This document shows, in pieces, positions 45,300 to 52,663 of a DNA stretch of 64,000 nucleotides. Under the pieces are notes generated by a model. The model made no database searches and had not been told where the DNA came from. It saw only the letters and a list, made by a program, of their open reading frames with translations. How positions within the stretch are numbered: position 1 is the first letter of the stretch; every line of letters begins with the position of its first letter. The DNA is taken from the NCBI GenBank assembly GCA_965278985.1, contig OZ257131.1, forward strand, positions 6,448,001 to 6,512,000. Direction: 5' to 3'. Position numbers and translations under genes: made by a program. Source of the stretch: CAISIP01 sp965278985. GTDB lineage: Bacteria > Pseudomonadota > Gammaproteobacteria > Burkholderiales > Burkholderiaceae_C.

Positions 45300-46004
45300 A
45301 TGCCTCCGGCCGACGACGCTCCCGTCCCGCTTTCCAAGCTGCCCAATTTCGACCCGTGCACGGCACGCCTGCTGGGGGTGGACACCCAGCTGCCACCCGT
45401 GGACCCGGAACGCCTGCGTCCGGCGGCGATGCGGCAGCGCTTTGCTGCGCCGCCCGTGTGGCAGCCGGAGTTCCGCGTCGAGCCGCGCTTCGGCGACCGT
45501 CCTTTTCGGCAGGCCGCCGTGCTCATCGCGATCGTGGACCGCGACGAACCCACGGTGCTGCTGACGCAACGCACGGCCCATCTGTCGAACCACTCGGGCC
45601 AGATCGCATTCCCTGGCGGCAAGCAGGACCCCGAGGATCTGGACCTCGCAGAGACCGCGCTGCGCGAGGCGCGAGAGGAAATCGGGCTGGCGTCCCAGGC
45701 CGTGCAGGTGATGGGCAGCCTGCCCACCTACACCACGGTCACGGCCTTCGTGATCACGCCAGTGGTGGGCCTGGTGCGGCCGGACTTCACGGTGCAGCCC
45801 AATCCGTACGAGGTGGACGATATCTTCGAGGTGCCGCTGGCGTTCCTCATGAACCCCGCGAACCACCAACGCCATGCCTTCGAGGCCGATGGCATGCGCC
45901 GCGAATGGTTGTCGATGCCCTTCCACGATGGCCGCGCCGAGCGCTTCATCTGGGGTGCGACCGCGGGCATGTTGCGCAACCTCTACCGATTCCTCTCCGC
46001 CTGA
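45300..46004 (+). CDS. NUDIX hydrolase, CoA pyrophosphatase-like
   Basis: 234 residues. The NUDIX box GGKQDPEDLDLAETALREAR with EEIGL carries the two-residue insertion typical of the NudL/CoA-diphosphatase branch; the preceding TQRTAHLSNHSGQIAFPGG is that branch's upstream signature. It likely hydrolyses CoA or acyl-CoA derivatives. ATG at 45300 just after the rplS terminator is preferred over a start inside that hairpin. Confidence 0.85.
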   Translation: MPPADDAPVPLSKLPNFDPCTARLLGVDTQLPPVDPERLRPAAMRQRFAAPPVWQPEFRVEPRFGDRPFRQAAVLIAIVDRDEPTVLLTQRTAHLSNHSGQIAFPGGKQDPEDLDLAETALREAREEIGLASQAVQVMGSLPTYTTVTAFVITPVVGLVRPDFTVQPNPYEVDDIFEVPLAFLMNPANHQRHAFEADGMRREWLSMPFHDGRAERFIWGATAGMLRNLYRFLSA

Positions 46005-46053
46005 CGACGCGCGCGGGCGGGCAGCAGCCGAGGCTGCCCTTATCATCGCCTCC

Positions 46054-47010
46054 ATGAGTTTTCTGGCGATCCTGGTCGCATTGCTGCTGGAGCAGGTGCG
46101 GCCGCTGGCACGGGGCAATCCCATCCACGGACTCCTGCGCGGATGGGCACGTTGGGCCGACAGCAATTTCGACGCGGGCCGCATCCAGCATGGCTGGCTG
46201 GCGTGGAGCATCGCGGTGTTCCTGCCCACGCTGGCCGTGCTGGTCGTGTACTGGCTGCTGGTCCACTTCGCGGGCTGGCCCTTCGCCGTGCTGTGGAACA
46301 TCATGGTGCTCTACCTGACGCTGGGCTTTCGCCAGTTCAGCCACCATTTCACCCACATCCGCGATGCACTGGAGGCCGGTGACGAAGCACGCGCGCGTCA
46401 GCTCTTGGCCGAATGGCAGCAGGTGGAGGGTGCGGGCCTGCCCCGTTCCGAGGTGCTGCGCCAGGTCATCGAATATTCCGTGATCGCCGCGCACCGGCAT
46501 GTGTTCGGCGTGCTGGGCTGGTTCTCGGTGCTGGCAGCGCTGGGCCTGGGGCCTGCGGGCGCGGTGTTCTACCGCATGTGCGAGTTCGTGCCGCGGTATT
46601 GGGTGCACCGCCACCAGCTGCAGGTGCAGCCCGTGAGCGAAGCCTTGCAATCCGTGTCCCTCCGCGCGTGGGCGTGGGTGGACTGGTTGCCGGCGCGCAT
46701 CACGGCGATGGCCTTTGCCGTGGTGGGCAGTTTCGAAGAGGCCGTCGACAGCTGGCGCGGCTACGCACGTGCCGATGGGCGCGACAACAACGGCGTGATA
46801 CTTGCCGCCACTGCCGGCGCATTGGGGCTGCGGCTGGGCTGGCGTGCGGCGCCGGTGCATGCCGTGGTCGGCGTGGACGAACCCGATGACGTGCTGGGCG
46901 CCGACATCGAAGTCGGCCACCTGCGCACGGTGGTGGGCCTGGTCTGGCGCACCGTGGTGTTGTGGATGGTGCTGCTGGCTCTGCTGACGCTCGCGCGCCT
47001 GCTGGGATGA
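46054..47010 (+). CDS. CobD/CbiB-family integral membrane protein
   Basis: 318 residues with about four to five membrane segments (near 1-15, 50-68, 75-95, 150-172 and 297-316). Its similarity to the CobD/CbiB (cobalamin) and AmpE-like families is seen in MSFLAILVALLLEQVRPL, NFDAGRIQHGW and EYSVIAAHRHVFG. There is no cobalamin gene nearby; its neighbours are a NUDIX gene and rsgA, an arrangement I associate with betaproteobacteria. A role in B12 synthesis is therefore doubtful. Confidence 0.75.
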   Translation: MSFLAILVALLLEQVRPLARGNPIHGLLRGWARWADSNFDAGRIQHGWLAWSIAVFLPTLAVLVVYWLLVHFAGWPFAVLWNIMVLYLTLGFRQFSHHFTHIRDALEAGDEARARQLLAEWQQVEGAGLPRSEVLRQVIEYSVIAAHRHVFGVLGWFSVLAALGLGPAGAVFYRMCEFVPRYWVHRHQLQVQPVSEALQSVSLRAWAWVDWLPARITAMAFAVVGSFEEAVDSWRGYARADGRDNNGVILAATAGALGLRLGWRAAPVHAVVGVDEPDDVLGADIEVGHLRTVVGLVWRTVVLWMVLLALLTLARLLG

Positions 47011-47026
47011 GCACGGCGCCGGCCGC

Positions 47027-47953
47027 TCAATACCGCGACTGCGACAGCTCCTCGAACAGTTCGCGGTAGATCCGGTAGCGGTCCGGGTCGACCGGTTGGT
47101 CTGCGCTGGCTGCGCCCGGTTGTCCCTCCACCATGGCCATCACGGAACAGCCTGGCTCGTGCAGGTGGCTGCAGTTGTAGAACTTGCACTCCCCCGCGTG
47201 GATGCGGATATCGGGCATGTATCGCGCCAGCTGCATGGGTGCGATGTGGTGCAGGCCGAATTCCTGGAACCCCGGCGAATCGATCAGCGCCGTGCCGCTG
47301 TCCCGGTCCAACCAGTACCAGGTGGTGGTGGTGGTGGTGTGTTTGCCCGAGCGCAGGGCTTGGGAAATTTCGCCCGTCTGTGCCTGCGCGCCGGGCACCA
47401 GCCGGTTCACCAGCGTGCTCTTGCCCGCACCGGAGGGGCCCAGGATGAGGGTGGTCCGGCCCTGCAGCCGGGACTGCAGTTCCGCATCGATGTCCGTGGC
47501 GCGCAGCGAGACGCCCAGCACCTCGTAGCCCATGCGCCGGTGGGGCGCCAAGCGCTCCCAGGCGCGTGCAAAGGCCTCGGGCAGGTCGCGCTTGTTCAAC
47601 ACAATCAACGGCCGGATCTGCTGTTCCTCGGCCGCGATCAGCGCGCGCGCCAGTTGCTGGGGCGAGAACACGGGGTCCGCCGCCAGCAGGATCAGCACCT
47701 GGTCCAGGTTGGCGGCGAAGGACTTGGTGCGGATGTCGTCCTGCCGGTAGAACAGGTTGCGCCTTGGCAGCACGGCCTCGATGGTGCCTTCGTCCTCCGA
47801 GGCACGCCACTGCACGCGGTCGCCCACCACGGACTGGCTCTTCTTGCCACGCGGATGGCAGATGACGCGTGCGCCTGACGCGGTTTCCACCAAGCAGTGG
47901 CGACCATGGCTGGCCACCACCAGGCCTTCGCCCAATGCAGTGTCCTTAGCCAA
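47027..47953 (-). CDS. rsgA: Ribosome small subunit-dependent GTPase A
   Basis: Circularly permuted GTPase that releases immature 30S subunits. 308 residues: OB-fold N-terminus (about 5-75), NKRD (G4, 120-123) preceding G1 GPSGAGKST (172-180) and DSPG (G3), as expected for the permuted order; a C-terminal zinc site ECKFYNCSHLHEPGC. It converges with the CobD-like gene and lies 51 bases after the dehydratase gene. Confidence 0.96.
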   Translation of the reverse strand: MAKDTALGEGLVVASHGRHCLVETASGARVICHPRGKKSQSVVGDRVQWRASEDEGTIEAVLPRRNLFYRQDDIRTKSFAANLDQVLILLAADPVFSPQQLARALIAAEEQQIRPLIVLNKRDLPEAFARAWERLAPHRRMGYEVLGVSLRATDIDAELQSRLQGRTTLILGPSGAGKSTLVNRLVPGAQAQTGEISQALRSGKHTTTTTTWYWLDRDSGTALIDSPGFQEFGLHHIAPMQLARYMPDIRIHAGECKFYNCSHLHEPGCSVMAMVEGQPGAASADQPVDPDRYRIYRELFEELSQSRY

Positions 47954-48004
47954 GCACAGGCCCCATCACAGGCCCGTCGCAGGATTGCGTGGCGTGCTGC
48001 TGCA

Positions 48005-48340
48005 TCACTGCAGCAACGCGTCCACGCGGGCAGCGCATTCCATGTCGGTGGCGGAGATGCCTTGCACGTCATGGGTGTTGAAGCGCACCACGCAGCGGTT
48101 GTAGCCCACCACCAGATCGGGGTGGTGGTCTTCCACATGGGCCACCATCGCCAGGGCATTCACGAAGGCGATGGTCTCGAAATAGTTCGCGAAGTGGTAG
48201 GTCTTCTCGATGGCCACGGCGCTGCCTTCGCCGCTCAGCGTCCAGCCTTGCAACTGCGCCAGCTGGCTCACGATCTCGGTGGGCTTGAGGGCGCGGCGCT
48301 GGATCTTCGACCAGTCCTTTTTGGGAAAGAGGCTCTTCAT
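48005..48340 (-). CDS. Pterin-4-alpha-carbinolamine dehydratase
   Basis: 111-residue PCD/DCoH-type enzyme that recycles the 4a-hydroxytetrahydropterin formed by aromatic amino acid hydroxylases. The signature EDHHPDLVVGYNRCVV with the catalytic His pair is intact, as are EKTYHFANYFETIAF and DVQGISATD. I chose the ATG at 48340 because GGAG lies six bases upstream; the ATG at 48346 would have it adjacent. No hydroxylase gene is in the window. It is 20 bases after the M48 peptidase gene. Confidence 0.92.
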   Translation of the reverse strand: MKSLFPKKDWSKIQRRALKPTEIVSQLAQLQGWTLSGEGSAVAIEKTYHFANYFETIAFVNALAMVAHVEDHHPDLVVGYNRCVVRFNTHDVQGISATDMECAARVDALLQ

Positions 48341-48360
48341 GGACATCTCCGGGGCGTGCG

Positions 48361-49635
48361 TCAGGCCGCCATGCGTGCCAGGCGTTCGCTGGCGGGAGGG
48401 TGGGAATAGTAGAAGCCCACGTACAGCGGATCCGGCGTGAGGGTGGACGCATTGTCCTCGTAGAGCTTGAGCAGGGCACTGGACAGATCGCGGCCACTGG
48501 TCTGTGCCACGGCATAGGCATCCGCCTCGAATTCGTGGCGCCGCGACAGGCGCGCCATCAGCGGTGAGACGAACACGCTGAACACGGGCACCGCCAGCAT
48601 GAACAGCAACAGCGCCAGGGCGTCGTTGGGCGCGGCACCCAGCAGGTTCGGCTGCACGCCCAGGCCGGTGTAGAACCACACCTGGCCCGACAACCAGCCC
48701 AGCAGGGCGAAGCCGGCCAGGCTCATCGCGAACATACCCACCATGCGCTGGACGATGTGCCGGCGCTTGAAGTGGCCCAGCTCATGCGCCAGCACGGCGT
48801 CGACTTCGCCCGGCGAGAGCTTGGCCAGCAGCGTGTCGTAGAAGACCACGCGCTTGGCCGCGCCGAAACCGGTGAAGTAGGCATTGGCATGCGCACTGCG
48901 CTTGCTGCCGTCCATCACGAACAGGCCCTTGGCCGCGAAGCCGCAGCGCTGCATCAGCGTCTGCACCCGCTGCTTCAGCGTCTCGTCCTCCAGCGGCTTG
49001 AACTTGTTGAACAGCGGGGCGATGAAGGTGGGATAGACCATCAGCAGCACGATGTTGAACCCCGTCCATACGCACCAGGCCCACAGCCACCACCAGCGCC
49101 CCGCAGCGCCCATGAGCCACAGAATCAGGCAGGCGATGGGGATGCCGATCACCGCACCCACCAACGAGGACTTGAGCAGGTCGGCCAGCCACAGGCCCAG
49201 GGTCATCTTGTTGAATCCGAAGCGCTCCTCGATCACGAAGGTCTGGTACCAGCCCAGTGGAAGTTCCAACAGCCCGCCGATCAGCACGAAGGCCACCAGC
49301 AGCGCCACCTGCTGCGCCATCCCGGGGCCCAGCAGGTCGAGCAGGCCACGGTTCAACGCATCGAGGCCGCCGAGCAGCGTCCAGCCGAGCAGCACGACCA
49401 CCCCGATGGCCAGTTCCAGAAACCCGAAACGTGTCTTTGCCACCGTGTAGTCCGCTGCGCGCTGGTGGGCCTGCAGCGTGACGGTCGGCGCGAAGGGCGC
49501 GGGCACCGCGCCGCGGTGCTGCACCACGTGGCGGATCTGACGCCCGGCGAGCCAGAAGCGGAGCAGCGTGCCCAGCGACAGCGCCATTGCGAAGGCCAGG
49601 GTCATGGCCAGGGAAGGGGAGAGGGGATCTGACAT
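48361..49635 (-). CDS. M48-family membrane metallopeptidase (Ste24/CAAX protease-like)
   Basis: 424 residues with several membrane helices, the zinc motif HELGH at 284-288 and the downstream glutamate motif EFEADAYA. The N-terminal M48 prenyl-protease domain motif QTFVIEERFGFNKMT is clear. Bacterial members are probably quality-control proteases; substrates are unknown. The order M48, dehydratase, rsgA on the minus strand suggests one transcript; orn is divergent. Confidence 0.92.
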   Translation of the reverse strand: MSDPLSPSLAMTLAFAMALSLGTLLRFWLAGRQIRHVVQHRGAVPAPFAPTVTLQAHQRAADYTVAKTRFGFLELAIGVVVLLGWTLLGGLDALNRGLLDLLGPGMAQQVALLVAFVLIGGLLELPLGWYQTFVIEERFGFNKMTLGLWLADLLKSSLVGAVIGIPIACLILWLMGAAGRWWWLWAWCVWTGFNIVLLMVYPTFIAPLFNKFKPLEDETLKQRVQTLMQRCGFAAKGLFVMDGSKRSAHANAYFTGFGAAKRVVFYDTLLAKLSPGEVDAVLAHELGHFKRRHIVQRMVGMFAMSLAGFALLGWLSGQVWFYTGLGVQPNLLGAAPNDALALLLFMLAVPVFSVFVSPLMARLSRRHEFEADAYAVAQTSGRDLSSALLKLYEDNASTLTPDPLYVGFYYSHPPASERLARMAA

Positions 49636-49750
49636 GGAGCGCCGCGGGTCGCACGGCTGCAAAGGGAAAGCCGCGAGTTTAGGTTCTTTGGCTGGACGGG
49701 CGCTGCTGCCGCCACAAGATTTCAGGCAGCCTTGGGCGACAATCCCGGCC

Positions 49751-50326
49751 ATGCCTGATGCCATTGCCCCCCTCAAGAAATCCGATCAGAACCTCGTCTG
49801 GCTGGACTGCGAAATGTCCGGCCTGGAGCCCGACAAGGAGCGCCTTCTGGAGATCGCCGTGATCGTCACGGGGCCCGACCTGCAGCCGCGCGTCGAAGGG
49901 CCGGTGCTGGTCATCCACCAGAGCGACGCCGTGCTCGACGGAATGGACGCCTGGAACAAGGGCACGCACGGCCGCAGCGGCCTCATCGACAAGGTGCGCG
50001 CCTCCACGCTGACGGAAGCCGAAGCCGAGGCGCAGTTGCTGGACTTCATCCGCCCCTATGTCTCCAAGGGTGCGTCGCCCATGTGCGGCAACACCATCGG
50101 CCAGGACCGTCGCTTCCTCGTCAACTACATGCCCAAGCTCGAGGCGTACTTCCATTACCGCAATCTCGATGTCAGCACCCTCAAGGAGCTGGCCAAGCGC
50201 TGGCGGCCCGACATCCACGCGGCGTTCAAGAAGCGCCAGATGCACACCGCGCTGGCCGATGTGCACGAATCCATCGACGAACTGGTGCACTACCGCACGC
50301 ACTTCCTGCGCATGGCGGCGGGCTGA
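49751..50326 (+). CDS. orn: Oligoribonuclease
   Basis: DEDDh 3'-5' exonuclease that degrades short RNAs and pGpG. 191 residues with WLDCEMSGLEP (Asp19, Glu21), GNTIGQDRRFL (Asp), and HTALADVHESI (His, Asp). ATG at 49751 just after the divergent M48 gene. Confidence 0.97.
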   Translation: MPDAIAPLKKSDQNLVWLDCEMSGLEPDKERLLEIAVIVTGPDLQPRVEGPVLVIHQSDAVLDGMDAWNKGTHGRSGLIDKVRASTLTEAEAEAQLLDFIRPYVSKGASPMCGNTIGQDRRFLVNYMPKLEAYFHYRNLDVSTLKELAKRWRPDIHAAFKKRQMHTALADVHESIDELVHYRTHFLRMAAG

Positions 50327-50356
50327 AAAGCCTCGCTAAGTAAAAACCCGGATCCG

Positions 50357-50576
50357 TGCCATAATCGCTGGCTGAGCTGCAACGAGCGGCGCAGTTTGTG
50401 CATCTCCCTTCTTACACCGGGCCCCTGAAGTAGATCGGGCCCCTCCCGCCGGCAGCGTCACTCGCTGCGGCCAGCCACGCTGGCCTGGAGTCCCGTTGGA
50501 TGGTTGATGTTTGTTAACCACCATCGGGACCACCGCACACCAACCTGCGGTGTTCTCGGGTATTTACTTGCAGAAC
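50357..50576 (+). promoter_or_regulatory. Structured 5' leader and promoter of the DEAD-box helicase gene
   Basis: An extended -10 (TG at 50357, CATAAT at 50360-50365) starts a leader of about 205 bases that contains no gene. It can fold into serial hairpins: GGGCCC / GGGCCC (50419-50424, 50437-50442); GCAGCG / CGCTGC (50452-50457, 50463-50468); GGCCAGC-CAC-GCTGGCC (50469-50485, overlapping the previous one, so possibly competing); a long stem of about 14 pairs between 50490-50505 and 50516-50530; and CACCGCA / TGCGGTG (50531-50537, 50546-50552). No strong Shine-Dalgarno sequence precedes the ATG. Autoregulation by the helicase is an inference. Confidence 0.6.
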
Positions 50577-52466
50577 ATGAACGACGCATTTGATGTGCAG
50601 GGCGAATTCGCGCCCGCGAACTCTGATTTTTCTTCCACCGAGGCTGTGCTGCCTGAACTCCTGGACAGTGGCCCCGCTGAGTACCAGGAACCCACCGAAG
50701 TGCTGGACGCCGCCGTCGAGGTGGCTCCCGCCGAACCCAGCCGCTTCATCGCCATGGGCCTGGCGCCCGAACTCGTGCAGGCCGTGACCGACCTGGGCTT
50801 CACCCAGCCCACCGCCGTGCAGGACAAGTGCATCCCGATGGCGATGCGCTCGCTGGACGGTGCTTCGGGTGCCGCCAGTTTCACCGACCTGATGGTCTCC
50901 AGCCAGACCGGTAGCGGCAAGACCGCTGCCTTCCTGCTGCCCGTGCTGCATACGCTGATCCAGCAGCAGAACGACGCCGCCGCCGAAGAGCGTGCTGCCT
51001 TCGAACGTGCCTGTGCCGAGGCCGCCGAAAAGGGCGAAGCGCCCCCGAAGCGTGCCCGCCGCAAGGACCCCACCAGCTCGCGCAACTTCAAGGCCGCCAC
51101 GCCCGGCGCGCTGATCCTGTGCCCCACGCGCGAACTCGCGCAGCAGGTGGCGCACGACGCCATCGACCTGGTGCGCCATTGCCGCGGCCTGCGCATTGCC
51201 AACGTGGTGGGCGGCATGCCCTACCAGTTGCAGATTGCACGCCTGCAGAACGCCGACCTCGTGGTGGCCACGCCCGGCCGCCTGCTGGACCTGCAGCGCT
51301 CGATGCATATCAAGCTCGACCAGGTGCAGTTCCTGGTGGTGGACGAAGCCGACCGCATGCTCGACCTGGGATTCGCCGACGACCTGGCGGAGATCAACCA
51401 GCTCACCATCGCGCGCCGCCAGACCATGATGTTCAGCGCCACGCTCGCGCCGCGCATCCAGCAACTGGCCGGCCGTGTGATGCGCCAGCCCCAGCGCGTG
51501 CAGATCGACTCGCCGCAGGAAAAGCACCAGAACATCAAGCAGGTGCTGTTCTGGGCCGACAACGCCCAGCACAAGCGCAAGCTGCTGGACCACTGGCTGC
51601 GCGACACCACCATCAACCAGGCCATCGTCTTCGCCAGCACGCAGATCGAATGCGACGGCCTGGCCAACGACCTGCAGCAGGACGGCTTCAGCGCTGTGGC
51701 GCTGCACGGCGCCCTGAGCCAGGGCCTGCGCAACCGCCGCCTGATGGCGCTGCGCAACGGCCAGGTGCAGATCCTGGTGGCCACCGACGTGGCGGCGCGC
51801 GGCATCGACGTGCCCACCGTCACCCACGTGATCAATTTCGGCCTGCCCATGAAGGCCGAGGACTACACCCACCGCATCGGTCGCACCGGCCGCGCGGGCC
51901 GCGACGGCCTGGCCATCACGCTGGCCGAGTTCCGCGACCGCCGCAAGATCTTCGACATCGAAGGCTACAGCCAGCAGCGTTTCAAGGCCGAGGTCATCCC
52001 CGGCCTGGAGCCGCAACAGCGCATGCCCGACAACCGGCCCAGCGGCAACTTCGGTGGCCGCAACACCCGCGGCAACTTCGACAACGCGCCCTCGCGTGAC
52101 CGCAAGTTCGGTCCCGGCGCGGGTGCCGGCCGTGGGCGTGAAGGTGGCTTTGGTGGCGGCAATGGCGGTGGCTTCGGCGGCGGTGCGCCCCGCGAAGGCT
52201 TCAGCTACAAGCGTGAAGGTGGCTTCAACGACCGCTTCGCCGGTGCGCGTGGCCGCAGTGAAGGCCCCGCGCCGCGTGGTGATCGCCCCGCTTTCGGTGC
52301 CCCGCACAACGACTTCGCACCGCGCGGCGCAGCCTTCGAGCGCCCGCGCCAGGAGCGTCCGTCCTTCGACCGGCCCGCGCGCCCCGCAGCGCCCGGCGGA
52401 AAGGTCTTCGTGCCGCGCGACGCCCACAAGCGCCCGGCCCGCCCCGCCAAACCCACCCGCGGCTGA
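50577..52466 (+). CDS. DEAD-box RNA helicase (RhlE-like) with Gly/Arg-rich tail
   Basis: 629-residue ATP-dependent RNA helicase. Q-motif region GFTQPTAVQ, Walker A SQTGSGKT (109-116), PTRELAQQ (183-190), DEAD (256-259), SAT (287-289) and HRIGRTGRAGR are intact. Two additions are visible: an acidic/basic charged insertion at about 130-175 between motifs I and Ia, and a tail from about 470 rich in Gly/Arg/Pro/Phe (FGGGNGGGFGGG), a probable RNA-binding region. Start ATG 50577 (MNDAFDVQ); a TTG 22 codons upstream lies inside a leader hairpin. Confidence 0.92.
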   Translation: MNDAFDVQGEFAPANSDFSSTEAVLPELLDSGPAEYQEPTEVLDAAVEVAPAEPSRFIAMGLAPELVQAVTDLGFTQPTAVQDKCIPMAMRSLDGASGAASFTDLMVSSQTGSGKTAAFLLPVLHTLIQQQNDAAAEERAAFERACAEAAEKGEAPPKRARRKDPTSSRNFKAATPGALILCPTRELAQQVAHDAIDLVRHCRGLRIANVVGGMPYQLQIARLQNADLVVATPGRLLDLQRSMHIKLDQVQFLVVDEADRMLDLGFADDLAEINQLTIARRQTMMFSATLAPRIQQLAGRVMRQPQRVQIDSPQEKHQNIKQVLFWADNAQHKRKLLDHWLRDTTINQAIVFASTQIECDGLANDLQQDGFSAVALHGALSQGLRNRRLMALRNGQVQILVATDVAARGIDVPTVTHVINFGLPMKAEDYTHRIGRTGRAGRDGLAITLAEFRDRRKIFDIEGYSQQRFKAEVIPGLEPQQRMPDNRPSGNFGGRNTRGNFDNAPSRDRKFGPGAGAGRGREGGFGGGNGGGFGGGAPREGFSYKREGGFNDRFAGARGRSEGPAPRGDRPAFGAPHNDFAPRGAAFERPRQERPSFDRPARPAAPGGKVFVPRDAHKRPARPAKPTRG

Positions 52467-52530
52467 TCCGGCCCTCCCGCCCCGGCCGCACATCGCGGCT
52501 GCCGCGGGATCTGGCTAGAATGGGCCGGTC

Positions 52531-52606
<76 letters not shown>

Positions 52607-52616
52607 CAATTATCTT

Positions 52617-52647
52617 AAGGCCTTGATTTTCAAGGCCTTTTCTTTTT
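52617..52647 (+). terminator. Rho-independent terminator after tRNA-Ala
   Basis: Stem AAGGCCTTGA / TCAAGGCCTT with loop TTT (52617-52639), then TTCTTTTT. Confidence 0.88.
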
Positions 52648-52663
52648 GGCTCGGCCGACTTAG

